30,166 nt of DNA from positions 1 through 30,166 of IMG/VR virus record IMGVR_UViG_3300010399_000251, one strand, 5' to 3'. Source of the DNA: a virus. The translations under genes were made by a program, and so were the position numbers. Each line of letters opens with the position of its first letter. Within the stretch, counting starts at the first letter, position 1. Shown in pieces: positions 10,465 through 20,800 of this stretch. The notes beneath the pieces were generated by a model. That model worked only from the letters and a program-made list of their open reading frames with translations, was not told where the DNA came from and did no database searches.

Positions 10465-12428
10465 TGGGCTACGACGATAAAGGCAATTCCGCTCCCAATA
10501 TTGACTGGTGGTGCGATGAGGAAGTTATTGAAGGCCAGCGGCACGCGGTGGCTTTTGGCTGTCTTGCTGCTTTGCGCTCTATGCAGTCGCCGCGCTTGTA
10601 CGCCGGACTGCTCTACGAAGCAACCTACGAACAACGGAACATGTTCAGCTCCGATGTAGCGACCTCCAACGTTTTCCCGTCGATGGGGTTTGGCCCCTGG
10701 AGCGGCAAGATGGAGGTCAACCTCCTGACCTATAACGCCATGCAAGTCGGGTTCGACACGCTGGTGTCCAAGTTGACGCAGGCGGACAGCCGCATCGAGT
10801 TCTTGACTGATGGCGGCAACTGGCAGGCCCGCAAAAAAGCCCAACAACTTGAGAAACTCTGCAAGGGCGAGTTCTACCGACTGGACTTTTATGAGCATAA
10901 ACAAGAGATTGAATTGGATATGCTCCTTCATGGGCGGGGCTATCTTAAGTTTTACATCGATCATACGACGAAAGCGCCCGCCATTGAGCGCGTCCACCCC
11001 CTCGATATCTTCTACGATGAACTTGAAGCGCGAGATAACCCTCCGCAGACCATGTATCAAGTACGAATTGTGGCAAAGTCGACCCTCAAGGCGCAATACC
11101 CGGAACTAGCGGAGCAAATTGACGCCGCTCAGATGTCCGGCGACAGCCTCGTCTACTCGACCCGCGGGATTAACATCAATCAGATGTGCGAAATCCTGGA
11201 ATGCTGGCGTTTGCCCAGCGTGACTGGGGCCGGGGACGGCCGGCACGGCCTGTTCATCATCAATGCGACGCTGGAGTACAGCGAGTGGACCGAAATGGAG
11301 TTCCCTTTCGCCACCATGACCTGGACTAATCGGCGTCGGGGCCCCTATCCTGTCCCGGCAGCGGAGCAGGTGATCTTCCTGCAGCGCAATTTGAACCGCC
11401 TGATCCAGCGGGAGCATGAGTGCATCTACACTTTGAGCGCCCCTTACCTTCTCCTGCCTGAGTCGAACCAGGTGGATCCGAACAATTTTGCCACCGACGT
11501 CGGCAATATGGTGCCATACCAGGATGGGTCGGGCGCAAAACCCGAGTTGATCGTCAACAAGGTCGTCCCCGATGACATTCGTGTGTCGATTGCTCAGCTT
11601 AAACGCGATATTTCTGATATTCTTGGTATTACTGGCCTTGAGTCCGTGGGCGAAAAGCCTGCCGGCCTGGATTCCCAGCCTGCTCTTCAGGAGTTTACCG
11701 AGCAAACCTCGCTCCGACATGAGAAAACCCTGAAGGAAAACGAGCGGTTTGTGCTCCGCGCGGGCATGAAACTGCTCACCACCATCCGCCAGATCAAGGA
11801 ACAGTACGGGGATTACGCCGCTTTCGGTCAGGGCCGCAAGGAAGTGGAGGAGATCAAGTTCTCCAACGCCGATTTGCCGCCCAACGCGTACCGGATGCAG
11901 CTGGCGAACGCCAACATCCTGCCGACAACCCCCGCGGGACGCCTCAACCGCATCACGCAACTGGCGGGGACGGGCGCTTTCAGCCCGAAGGAAGTCATCC
12001 GCATGTTCCAGTCGCCCGATATCGAGGCGATCATGGACGACGAGACGTCTACCATTGAGGATATCGAGTGGACGATCTACGAACTGACGCGGGAAGGCGG
12101 GAAATACCTGCCTCCAACGGAATTCCAGGATCTCCAGGTTGGTATCGAGAAGGTAAACGCCGCGCTGCTCAAGGAACGCCGGCTTGGCGCGCCCGATGAG
12201 GTCATGGAGCGCCTGGATCGCTGGATTGCGGAGGCCCTCCAGATGCAGCAGGACCAGCAGGCGGCCATGATGAAGCAACAAATGCAGATGCAGCAGGCCA
12301 TTCAGCCTACTCCTGCCGACCCGAACAACCCGAACGCGACGATGAACGCGCCTGGCGCGGCTCAGTCAGCTAACTCTCCCGGCTTACCGCCGGGTGGCCT
12401 TGGTGGCGGCCAGCCACCGCAGCAATAA
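10464..12428 (+). CDS. Portal protein
   Basis: A 654-residue protein in the canonical place after the terminase and before the scaffold. Its N-terminal half has portal-like features: an early Tyr/Trp-rich region, LLHGRGYLKFYIDH near 150-165, and HPLDIFYDELEARD near 173-187. A long helical region in the C-terminal half would form the stem and crown. The C-terminus is unusual: a Gln/Met run (MQQDQQAAMMKQQMQMQQA) followed by a Pro/Gly/Asn-rich tail, which probably forms a flexible barrel or crown extension. It forms the dodecameric DNA gate at one capsid vertex. The call rests on position, size and these patterns. Confidence 0.88.
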   Translation: MGYDDKGNSAPNIDWWCDEEVIEGQRHAVAFGCLAALRSMQSPRLYAGLLYEATYEQRNMFSSDVATSNVFPSMGFGPWSGKMEVNLLTYNAMQVGFDTLVSKLTQADSRIEFLTDGGNWQARKKAQQLEKLCKGEFYRLDFYEHKQEIELDMLLHGRGYLKFYIDHTTKAPAIERVHPLDIFYDELEARDNPPQTMYQVRIVAKSTLKAQYPELAEQIDAAQMSGDSLVYSTRGININQMCEILECWRLPSVTGAGDGRHGLFIINATLEYSEWTEMEFPFATMTWTNRRRGPYPVPAAEQVIFLQRNLNRLIQREHECIYTLSAPYLLLPESNQVDPNNFATDVGNMVPYQDGSGAKPELIVNKVVPDDIRVSIAQLKRDISDILGITGLESVGEKPAGLDSQPALQEFTEQTSLRHEKTLKENERFVLRAGMKLLTTIRQIKEQYGDYAAFGQGRKEVEEIKFSNADLPPNAYRMQLANANILPTTPAGRLNRITQLAGTGAFSPKEVIRMFQSPDIEAIMDDETSTIEDIEWTIYELTREGGKYLPPTEFQDLQVGIEKVNAALLKERRLGAPDEVMERLDRWIAEALQMQQDQQAAMMKQQMQMQQAIQPTPADPNNPNATMNAPGAAQSANSPGLPPGGLGGGQPPQQ

Positions 12429-12443
12429 TTGGAGTCCCTCGTT

Positions 12444-13421
12444 ATGGATAGCCCTTTCGTGACCATCAATGAAGCAATGAAGAATAGTTTGTCCGGCCTG
12501 AACGATACTATGGGCCCGGAAATCCACAAAGTCGAGATGGATAACCCTCCCTCGACCGGCTTTGCCGCCGTTGACGCCTCCCGTGATCCCGCGGAGCTTG
12601 CCAACGTGCAGGAGCCGGCTGGGACCCCGCCCAAGAAGGCGAGCCCGACCCTCCCGGACGAGAAGTTTGACTCCCGCATGGCCAAATTGGCCAACCAGGC
12701 GCAGAAAGTGCGCCAAGAGCAGCTGGCAATCAAGGCTGAGCGCGAGAAGTTGGCCGCCGACATGGCGGAACTAGAGCGTTATCGCCAACTTAAGGCGATC
12801 GCTAAGGAAGATCCGGTCGCTTTGGCCGAGGCCTTCGAGTACAAGCCCGACGAATACGCCGCGACCCTGATGGAGAAGGGCTCGATGAGCCCCGAGCGCC
12901 GGCGCTTGCTGGAACAGGCCAAGGAAATCAATGACTTGAAGTCCTGGAAGCAGCAGCAGGAGGAGCAGGCCCGCCAGCAGAGCCTCCAGCAGTCCGCTGG
13001 GGCCGTCCGGCGCGAGATGGAGGAGTTTGCGGCTGCGGCAGGCGAGCAGTACGACCTGGTGCGCCGAACTGGTGCCTTCGACAAGGTCCTGGCCCGCATC
13101 TCGATGCATTATCAGCAGACCCAGGCGGCTGGCGAGCCGGAATTAATGTCTTACGATGATGCCTTTGCTTTGGTGGAAAGCGAACTTGAACAACAATACG
13201 CACCTCTGATAGAATCCCCGAAGTTTAGAACTCGTGGTGAGGCAGCTGTGCCTTACCAAGCGGCCCCGTCAGCCCCCGCTCCCGCACGTAAACCAACCGG
13301 AACCATAAACAGCAAGATGCGTGGCACGACCACGAAACCGCCCAAGGCCATGTCCGAAGGCGAGCGCATGCAAAAGGCAGGCGAAGTTCTTTTACAACAA
13401 ATTTGGGGCCGACGCGGATAA
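12444..13421 (+). CDS. Capsid scaffolding protein
   Basis: A 325-residue protein between portal and major capsid protein. After a Pro-rich N-terminus it is dominated by charged helices (for example LAIKAEREKLAADMAELERY and KSWKQQQEEQARQQ), consistent with an elongated coiled-coil scaffold. It ends with a basic Lys/Arg segment (KMRGTTTKPPKAM), the usual coat-binding end. I start at the ATG at 12444, with GGAG upstream; a TTG at 12429 is less likely. No protease motif is visible, so the scaffold is probably expelled or degraded by another means. Confidence 0.85.
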   Translation: MDSPFVTINEAMKNSLSGLNDTMGPEIHKVEMDNPPSTGFAAVDASRDPAELANVQEPAGTPPKKASPTLPDEKFDSRMAKLANQAQKVRQEQLAIKAEREKLAADMAELERYRQLKAIAKEDPVALAEAFEYKPDEYAATLMEKGSMSPERRRLLEQAKEINDLKSWKQQQEEQARQQSLQQSAGAVRREMEEFAAAAGEQYDLVRRTGAFDKVLARISMHYQQTQAAGEPELMSYDDAFALVESELEQQYAPLIESPKFRTRGEAAVPYQAAPSAPAPARKPTGTINSKMRGTTTKPPKAMSEGERMQKAGEVLLQQIWGRRG

Positions 13422-13443
13422 GCGTAGCCCATAGGACACTACG

Positions 13444-14742
13444 ATGAGTTCATTTGTCAACGCGGGGCAACCGCAACTATTCAAATACCTGTACCCGGAT
13501 GACGGCTGGCACATGCTTGTGTCGGCGCAGCGCCCCTTCTTGGCCATGGTGCCAAAGGGCGAGGCGGCGACGGGCGTGACCAGTTCGGGCGGCGCGATGG
13601 GCGCTGGCACCGGTATCGTCCATGTCTGGAACTACTCGAATCCCCAGGCGGCCTCGATGTCCCACGGCTCGGCTTTGGCCCAGCAGGACAGCTTGGTCAC
13701 CGGTCAGCAGATCTTGGTTCAATTGAGCCAAGTGTACGCCTACCTCCGCTTCAACGCGAAGGAATTGAACGCCAGCAAGAACAACATGGCGGCCTACATG
13801 AGCACCAAAAAGCTCAACGTGGACCAGGCCATTGAGCAGATCTCGCTGGAACTCGACCTGGCGCTCCATCGCCCGGGTAACGGCATCCTCGGGACCGTGA
13901 CCAACGTGACCGGCAACGTCATCACCTTGGCGACCACGACTTCGATCCAGCAATGGCAGAAGTTCATGCGCATTGTGTCGGCGTCGACGTACCCGACCAG
14001 CGGCGCGGCTCCTACCCTGGGACCGGGCAATGCCCAAGTCTTGGGTGTGAACCAGTCGTACACCGGTACGGGCTTCACCATCCAGCTGACCGTGGACAAC
14101 GCGGCCGGTTTCGATGCGACGACCAACAAGTACATCATCCGCTTGGGCAACACGTTGGGCTTTAGCTCGACGAACCAAGAAGGCAACATCATCGGTATGG
14201 CCGCCTGGGTTCCCGACAGCCGCGGTACGCCGCAAGCTGGCGAGAACTTCCTCGGCTCCGGTTTGGACCGCACCACGGACCTGTATCGCTTGAGCGGCAT
14301 CCAGATCAGTGGCTCGGGCAAGACCTATCGCGAAGCGATCCAAGAGGCGTGCGCTGTTGTGCACAGCTTGGGGGGCCGCCCCGATGTGTGCTTGATGAAC
14401 CCGATTGACTGGCAGAAGGCCAACATCGAGTTGCAGGGTTACGCGCGTTACGAGGAATTCACGGTTGGCAACATTGCCTTCTCCGCTCTCGTCATCGCAA
14501 GCCCCTCGGGCAACAAGTTGCGCCTTATGTCGGACCCGAACCAAGACGTCGGTTTCGTGCGCGGTATCACGCTTGACAGCTGGAAACTGTGGCACTTGAA
14601 CGACCTGGTTCACACGATCATGGACGACGGCCTGGAACTCCGCAAGGACCCGGGTGCGGACGCGTTCCAGCTCGGTATTCGCTGCTGGCCCCAGTTGGTC
14701 TGCTTCGATCCGCGCGCGAACTTCGTGATCAGCGGTTTCTAA
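13444..14742 (+). CDS. Major capsid protein
   Basis: A 432-residue protein directly after the scaffold. The N-terminal arm (MSSFVNAGQPQLFKYLYPDD) precedes a helical stretch (about 115-150), then a beta-rich insertion (about 155-240) and a C-terminal domain with REAIQEACAVVHSLGG and PDVCLMNPIDWQKANI, typical of coat proteins with the HK97-like fold. Codon use is notably uniform and GC-ending, as expected for a highly expressed gene. The assignment rests on order, size and composition rather than a diagnostic motif. Confidence 0.88.
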   Translation: MSSFVNAGQPQLFKYLYPDDGWHMLVSAQRPFLAMVPKGEAATGVTSSGGAMGAGTGIVHVWNYSNPQAASMSHGSALAQQDSLVTGQQILVQLSQVYAYLRFNAKELNASKNNMAAYMSTKKLNVDQAIEQISLELDLALHRPGNGILGTVTNVTGNVITLATTTSIQQWQKFMRIVSASTYPTSGAAPTLGPGNAQVLGVNQSYTGTGFTIQLTVDNAAGFDATTNKYIIRLGNTLGFSSTNQEGNIIGMAAWVPDSRGTPQAGENFLGSGLDRTTDLYRLSGIQISGSGKTYREAIQEACAVVHSLGGRPDVCLMNPIDWQKANIELQGYARYEEFTVGNIAFSALVIASPSGNKLRLMSDPNQDVGFVRGITLDSWKLWHLNDLVHTIMDDGLELRKDPGADAFQLGIRCWPQLVCFDPRANFVISGF

Positions 14743-14762
14743 TAAACTATACGGGCTCCCCT

Positions 14763-14792
14763 GGGTAAGTCGCTGCGTTGACGCAGTAACCC
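14763..14792 (+). promoter_or_regulatory. Hairpin between major capsid gene and the next gene
   Basis: CTGCG-TTGA-CGCAG (14773-14786) is a perfect stem with a four-base loop, and outer GGGT/ACCC bases add weak support. No T-run follows, so it is not an intrinsic terminator. It may protect the abundant capsid mRNA or act as a processing site. Confidence 0.4.
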
Positions 14793-14811
14793 GTAACCAT
14801 CGAGGTCTTTC

Positions 14812-15282
14812 ATGGCATCACCGTATCGTATTAAAGAGATGGTCAGTTCCAACGTTCCGGCGGATATCCGTATCGCTGGCACGTTCTCGCTGACCACCGG
14901 CGGAGCGCCTGGCGCTCTGGTGCGGCCTTCGGCTGGTTCGCAGGCGGCAGCTGGTCAAGGTAACTTGTTTACCGTGACGCAGTTGGGGTCCTACGGCGGC
15001 TTGACGGCAGCTAACGTGTACCAAGTCACGTTGACGGAAACCTACTGGAAAAGCGTCGCTTGTGACGCCCAGTACCAGTACCCCTTCAGCTTGGCCTTGA
15101 GCACGTCCGGGTTTACCGTGGATTGCTTTGCAACTCCGCTGGACCCGACTACAAACAGCTTCCTGATCTTTTTGACGACGCCTGCTGGGGTTATCACTAG
15201 CTCCCTCAACGCGACGATCACGACCGGTCAGATTGGGTTTGAAGTCATCTGCGTCAATACTACGTCCCCGAATACTCTGTAA
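14812..15282 (+). CDS. Virion protein, possibly capsid decoration
   Basis: A 156-residue protein beginning MASPYRIKEMVSSNVPADIR, then rich in Thr, Ser, Ala, Gly and Val with few charges. This beta-rich composition is typical of decoration or head-associated proteins. It lies between the capsid and connector genes with GAGGTCTTTC as ribosome-binding site. There is no specific motif; a head-fibre or neck role is also possible. Confidence 0.7.
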   Translation: MASPYRIKEMVSSNVPADIRIAGTFSLTTGGAPGALVRPSAGSQAAAGQGNLFTVTQLGSYGGLTAANVYQVTLTETYWKSVACDAQYQYPFSLALSTSGFTVDCFATPLDPTTNSFLIFLTTPAGVITSSLNATITTGQIGFEVICVNTTSPNTL

Positions 15283-15297
15283 TATAGGAGGCCCGCT

Positions 15298-16011
15298 GTG
15301 GCTACTTCACCCGTTACCCGTGCTTCATTGGTGGCGCGTGTGGCCCAGCGGGCCAACACCTCCGGCTACGCAGATCCCTCCGTAAACGGGGAAATCTCGC
15401 AACTCGTGGATTCCTCTCTCGCCAAGCTGCACAACATGCTGATTGGCCTGTACGAGGACTATTTTACCAAGACCGATACTATAACCCTGGCGAACGCCCA
15501 GGACACGTACAACCTGCCCGGCGACTTCTACAAGATGCGGACGATGTTCTACGTGGACCAGTCTGGCTACCGCTGGCCCATGCGCCGGCTGGAGATCCAG
15601 GACCTGACCAACGTCCCGCTCACGATAACATACTATGCCGTCCCGTATGGCTATGTTGTTATGAACAACTCCATCACGGTCTTCCCCAAGCCGATCAACC
15701 TCTCGACGCCCTACAACCTGCTGATGTACTACATCCCGCAGTACACGCCTCCCGCCAATGACGCTACGCCGATCGACTATCAGTTCGTCTTCGGCTGGGA
15801 CGAATGGGTGGTCAACGACGTTGTGGTCCAGATCCGCAACAAGGCGATGATGCCGACCGACGAGGTCGTGCGGGAGCGGGACGCGCTGGAAGTCAAGCTG
15901 CGCCACCAGGCCTACAACCGGGACGCTGGGGAGCCGCACCGCTTCCGCGACAACGGCTGGGGTGGGAATCAACCCTTCACCCGATACGGGAATTTTGCGC
16001 TTAAGGGGTAA
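15298..16011 (+). CDS. Head-tail connector / adaptor protein
   Basis: A 237-residue protein starting at a GTG (15298) behind a strong AGGAGG. The helical N-terminus (SLVARVAQRANTSGY and ISQLVDSSLAKLHNML) precedes a middle segment, DTYNLPGDFYKMRTMFYVD, the L-P-x-D-F-x-K pattern of podovirus head-to-tail adaptors. The C-terminal helix contains YQFVFGWDEWVVNDVVVQI and then KAMMPTDEVVRERD. By analogy it bridges portal and nozzle. Its position after the capsid genes and before the tail genes supports this. Confidence 0.8.
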   Translation: MATSPVTRASLVARVAQRANTSGYADPSVNGEISQLVDSSLAKLHNMLIGLYEDYFTKTDTITLANAQDTYNLPGDFYKMRTMFYVDQSGYRWPMRRLEIQDLTNVPLTITYYAVPYGYVVMNNSITVFPKPINLSTPYNLLMYYIPQYTPPANDATPIDYQFVFGWDEWVVNDVVVQIRNKAMMPTDEVVRERDALEVKLRHQAYNRDAGEPHRFRDNGWGGNQPFTRYGNFALKG

Positions 16012-16014
16012 TCC

Positions 16015-16191
16015 ATGGCTACCATGAAAGACGCTACCATCTCGGTCCCTGCCTCCGCCCCGCGGCACTTGCATAAGGACCCGGAGACGAACAAGGCGCT
16101 CCAGCAGCTGGCCGACACCACGCTGGACCCGCTCCTCCAGGCTGTGGCACAATTGCAGTCTCAGATCGCTACGCTCCAGAAGGCTAAGTAA
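16015..16191 (+). CDS. Small helical protein between connector and tail-fibre genes
   Basis: A 58-residue protein, below the usual length cutoff, beginning MATMKDATISVPASAPRHLH. The C-terminal half is a heptad-like helix (LLQAVAQLQSQIATLQKAK) that probably trimerises or forms a coiled coil. It follows the connector by three bases and its stop overlaps the next start (TAATG). It may be a small tail or fibre-associated protein. No family was recognised. Confidence 0.7.
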   Translation: MATMKDATISVPASAPRHLHKDPETNKALQQLADTTLDPLLQAVAQLQSQIATLQKAK

Positions 16192-17825
16192 TGGCAAACG
16201 TTATAACTCCCAATATGGCGCTCACCGAGCCTGGCATCCTGACGGAGCCGGGCCCCACCTGGGCGGGCGATCTCAACGCCGACTTGACCCTCATTGATGC
16301 GCACGACCACACCAGCGGCAAGGGCGTACAGGTTCCAACGGCGGGGCTGAACATCAATGCCAACGTCCCGTTCAACAACTTTGGCGCTACAGGCCTGGCC
16401 TACGCCAGCCTTAATCCCGCGGCGTCCATTCCGCCCTCCAGCACGATTGTTGACTCGATCTTTACGGCCACCGTGTCCGGGCGGGCGGAGTTGTTCTACC
16501 AGGACAGCCAAGGTGTCAATATTCAGCTGACTTCGACTGGCGCGGTGAATCAGAACTCAACGACCCCCGCCTCCAATGGTTTTTCCGGTTCAGGCTACAA
16601 CACCTCAGGCGGCGCGTACGCAATCTGGAACTCTGCGCCCCAGGTCTATAGCTTCACGTCCAACGGCTCGACGCTGGCGTCAGTCGCGGCAGCTAACGTC
16701 TTCTCCTACGGCCTGGTCTATAGCGCGACTGGTGGCTCCTTGGCCGCGCCCAATACCGGCTACGCCATGCGCGGCAACTCGACAGCGCTGACGTTCCTTT
16801 ACGACACGTCTGGGTCGGGCAACTTCACCAATACCGCGTTCCAGTATGTCACAGCCACAACCCGCCTTGTCGTCAACCCGGTCGGTACCCTGGACACCAC
16901 TACGGCCTCGGGCCTGGACGCCTATACCTCCGCCAGCACTGGCACAACGCTGGTGGCCCAGCGGGCCATTTCCCGCTTTGGTACCACGGCGGTCGGCCAG
17001 GGAGCGGCGCAAGAGTTCTGGAGCAACAACGCATCTAGCGTTTACGTGCGGCAAGCGCAGATCTCTAGCTTCTGGGACACCGTCGGGGCCGGCGCAGGTT
17101 TGTCGCTCACAGCAGCGGCTACGGGAACACTGGCGACGTCCCCCGGTATCCAGATTCGGAATGTAGGCGGGACGCAGACAATTGGTCTCGGTGGCTTGGC
17201 TGTCGCCGGGCAAGGCGTGACAGCGTACTCTGACCTGGTGCCTTCCGCGGCAAATACCCGCTCGCTCGGCTCAGCCTCTCTGTATTTTGCCAACGTGTAT
17301 ACAAATGTCCTACAGAACGGCAATCCAGCGGAGATGCGCATTATTGCCGGCTCGGCTGGCAACGCGGAGATCCTCAACCTCCAGTCCGACTCAGCCGTCA
17401 ATGTGCGCAATTTTGCTGATAGCGGCTGGGGCAACTTTGCAGCGGGAGCAGTTACTGCCAATGCCTCTTCGACGGTCAACGGCAATTTGCAAGTCAACGG
17501 CAACATTACTGCGACTGGTGGCGTCTCAGGCGGCGGGTCGCAGCTGCAATACAGCAACACTGTTTCTTCAGGCGGGACAATCTCGGGCTCGGCTGGCGTT
17601 ACCGTCTCCTCCTGGTCTGGCGGCGGCTCGAATGCCAACTCCGTAATCACTCTGACCTACTCCGGCACCGTCCCGTCCCGCGTAGTTCTGCAGGCTCTGT
17701 CGGCTACAGCCACGGACGTTATGGGTGTAGCCTCGCCCTCCGGCAATAGCGTTACCGTTTATGCGCGCGACGTTGTCGCCAACGTCGGCAACCCAGTTGG
17801 GTTCTACATCCTTGGGTTCACATAA
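16191..17825 (+). CDS. Tail fibre / minor tail protein
   Basis: A 544-residue protein. The N-terminus contains LTLIDAHDHTSGKG and NINANVPFNNFGATGL, a pairing common at the start of phage fibre proteins. The rest is Gly/Ser/Thr/Ala/Asn-rich with few charges, as in elongated beta-structured fibres. A segment near 345-375 (ANTRSLGSASLYFANVYTN) is the familiar L-G-S-x-x-x-x-F-x-N-V-Y fibre motif. A Gly/Ser linker leads to a distinct C-terminal domain (about 450-544). It probably projects from the tail and contacts host glycans. Its stop overlaps the next gene's start. Confidence 0.75.
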   Translation: MANVITPNMALTEPGILTEPGPTWAGDLNADLTLIDAHDHTSGKGVQVPTAGLNINANVPFNNFGATGLAYASLNPAASIPPSSTIVDSIFTATVSGRAELFYQDSQGVNIQLTSTGAVNQNSTTPASNGFSGSGYNTSGGAYAIWNSAPQVYSFTSNGSTLASVAAANVFSYGLVYSATGGSLAAPNTGYAMRGNSTALTFLYDTSGSGNFTNTAFQYVTATTRLVVNPVGTLDTTTASGLDAYTSASTGTTLVAQRAISRFGTTAVGQGAAQEFWSNNASSVYVRQAQISSFWDTVGAGAGLSLTAAATGTLATSPGIQIRNVGGTQTIGLGGLAVAGQGVTAYSDLVPSAANTRSLGSASLYFANVYTNVLQNGNPAEMRIIAGSAGNAEILNLQSDSAVNVRNFADSGWGNFAAGAVTANASSTVNGNLQVNGNITATGGVSGGGSQLQYSNTVSSGGTISGSAGVTVSSWSGGGSNANSVITLTYSGTVPSRVVLQALSATATDVMGVASPSGNSVTVYARDVVANVGNPVGFYILGFT

Positions 17826-20800
17826 TGTCGCTATCCCCGCAAACCGTTGAGGTGGCTCTAGCGCAGAGCATCGACCTCAAGACTGATCCGAAGCTGGTTG
17901 ACGCTCAACACATGCTGACGATGAATAACGTCCGGTTTACGTCTGCAAATGCTGTGGATAAGCGGCTCGGCCAGAGCAAGTTGCCGACTAAAACTAACGT
18001 GCAGGACCCGCTGAACGTTTCCGTCGTTACAACGTCGTCCAAGAACCTACTGACCTACAACGAGTCGACTTGTGGGGACGCGACCGGAACCGCCACTGAG
18101 TGGGTATTCATTAACGGGCTGAACTCGTACAATACGCCCATTGTGGGTACCGGGACCCTTACCGTCGTGACCAGCACCGCGGCTGGCGCGCCGTTCCAAG
18201 GCACCAAGGCCCTGCACTTCACTACGTCAGGCAACAACGGCCAGGGCGCAGCTGTACTGCAAGTCCCGTGCCAGCCCAACACACAGTACACCTTCTCCGC
18301 CTATGAGTGCGACTCCTCGGGCGGTAACGTGTTTCTGGGTTTGTGCGACAACACCGGCACGTCGAACGGCGTGAACCACAGCACGCCGTCAAACACCTGG
18401 ACCCGCATCTCCGCTACACTCACGACGAGCAACACGGCGACAATGCTCCAGATTGGCGTCAATCTTTCGACTCGCGTGGTTGGCGATCAGGACATCTACC
18501 TGGACGCCTGGCAGCTGGAGCTGGGCTCCGGAGCCTCGACCTGGGCGGCCGGAGCAGGTGCGACAACCACCTACACGACGTACCAGCCGCACTACATCAC
18601 GCAAGGCAAGGCTCTCGCGAAGTACGGGTCCGAGCTTTTGGCGTATGACGGCTCGAATCTATTCGGCTATTCCCAGAGCGCGCAGACTTGGCTCAATCGT
18701 GGCGCTGTGACTGAAGTGTCGATGAAAGACAGCCCCATTGGGCTCGGCCAGTTTTCCGCCCAAGGATACGCCAGCGCGCTGTCCGGCAACTACATGGCCT
18801 ATGCGTGGGATGTAGCGGGAGGCGGCTGCTATTACTCCATCCAGGACCTACAGACCGGGAACCTTGTGGTGCCGGCGACGCTGATGCCGCAATCGGTATC
18901 GACGCCTCAGGTCTTTGTCTACAACAACGACTTCTATTTCATCTACCTTGGTACCGCCGCCATTATGGGCATTCGCATCAACGGCGGGCAGCCGTGGGCT
19001 GGCCCAATTAACGGCGAGTACGTCTACCTGAACGGCGTGTACAGCGCGCTTGCTGTGGCGCAAAGCACGAAATATCTTTACATTGCCTATGTGAACTCCC
19101 GCAATAACGTGAACGTCGTTCGGGCTGACTTAGCGCTAGACGTGGTAACCGCGCCAACCAACATCACGACTGGACTGGCCTTCCCGCAACTATCGGCAAG
19201 CATCGCCAACGGTCAGTTTTTGATCATGGTCGCCGAGCCGTCCGTGCCTAGCGAGATTAGCGTCTGGGGGGTCGATTTGACGTCACTGGCTCAAGTCTCG
19301 CGCGTGACTTTTGCCGCGCCCGATCCTAGTTGGGTGTTCGACGGCATGTATATTACAGGGCTCTTGGCGTACGGGACCTTTGGCCGCCAAGTTTGTGTCT
19401 ACCTGACCGACACCACGTCCCCGGTTGGCGTCCAGCCTAGCGTCGGGATTCCGAGCAACCTCCGCCCCGCCAGCTCCTTTGTCGCAGTTGGTTCCACAAC
19501 ATATGGCGTGTTCGTGACGCCGCAGGTCAACATCTTGGGCGCTTTGTCACAACAAGCCACGTACTACCTATGCACTGTAAGCGCCGTAGGCCTTCCCTCG
19601 CCTGTCTTTAGATTCTACTCTGACGCTGCTGGTTCATTTGGTCCGCTTTACTCGGTTCCTAACCTTGCCTACTCGGCTGGTACGTTTTACCTGGGCGCGT
19701 CGCGCAAGACGGCGCTCCGCGCCGATGCGTCCGGCACTGTGTATGCGCAAGATGGTATTTATGGGGTGCAGCTGACCTTCCCTACACAGTCCTCTATGAC
19801 GGCGCAGGAGGCCTACGGCTCGGCGCTCATCAATATCGGCAATACCTATTCCTACGATGGGTCCATCCTCGTCGAGGATGGGTTCTGGGAGTTCCCGGAT
19901 GGGTTGAGCGCCACCATCCAGCCGGGCGCTGGGTCCCTGTCGGCTGGCGCTTACTTTTACCAGGCGACCTACGAGTGGGTAGATGCCGCGGGCAATGTGC
20001 ACTACTCTGCGCCGTCTTACGCCCTGGAGGTCGTTGTTTCGGCGTCTGCCGCTGTGCAGGTCATTGTGCCTTACACGGCTTTGACGCTAAAGCCCAACGC
20101 GACAGTCAACTTATATCGCTCCGCCGCCAATACGTCTTCGCCGCTATACAAAATCGGCTCCTTCCCGAACCTGCTGTCGAGCGGCACGGTTACGTTTAGC
20201 GACGCGCTGGCGGACTCCCAGATCGAGGGGCAGCAGTTCCTCTACGCACCGCAGGATGGCTCTGGCGAGCTTGAGAATGACCCTCCGCCGCCCTTTCGCT
20301 ATCTGACGCTCACCAAGACCCGCGCGTTCGGCATCCCGCAGGACGATCCTTTCGCACTTTGGTATTCCAAGCCCCTCCTGCCTGGCCGGCCGGTCGAGTG
20401 GTCCTCTGCGCAGATAATTCAAATTGAGCGCCAGGGCGGGACACCGTCCGGCCTTGGCTACGTCGACACCTACGCGATCGTCTTTAAAACTCAGCGGATT
20501 TACTACTTATTTGGAGACGGGCCTAACGCTGGAGGCGGGGGCTCCCAGTATGGTGCGTTGCAGACCATTTCCGCGACCACGGGGTGCATCAACAACGCGG
20601 CAACAATCAACGCAACAGACGGCTGCTACTTTGTCTCCTCGACGGGTCTTAGTCTCATTCAGAAAGGGTCCTTGGACCCTCATCCGACGTTTGGCCTTCC
20701 GGTCCAACCGCTCATCCAGTCTCTGGCACTTAGTGCTGGCGTGATTGTCCCCGGACAGAATACCTTGCGCTGGATTTCGACTACCGGCGCGGCGGTGATA

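Noticed and set aside
11106-12281. 391-codon minus-strand open frame antisense to the portal gene
   Set aside because: High-GC shadow. The plus frame encodes a recognisable portal in a continuous operon, and the antisense protein is His/Arg/Leu-rich with no motif.
13477-14613. 378-codon minus-strand open frame antisense to the major capsid gene
   Set aside because: The long frame arises from the biased codon use of the capsid gene. The translated product is Val/His/Arg-rich with no recognisable domain and no operon context.
15325-16197. 290-codon minus-strand frame across the connector gene
   Set aside because: It spans two well-supported plus-strand genes with no ribosome-binding site or homology pattern.
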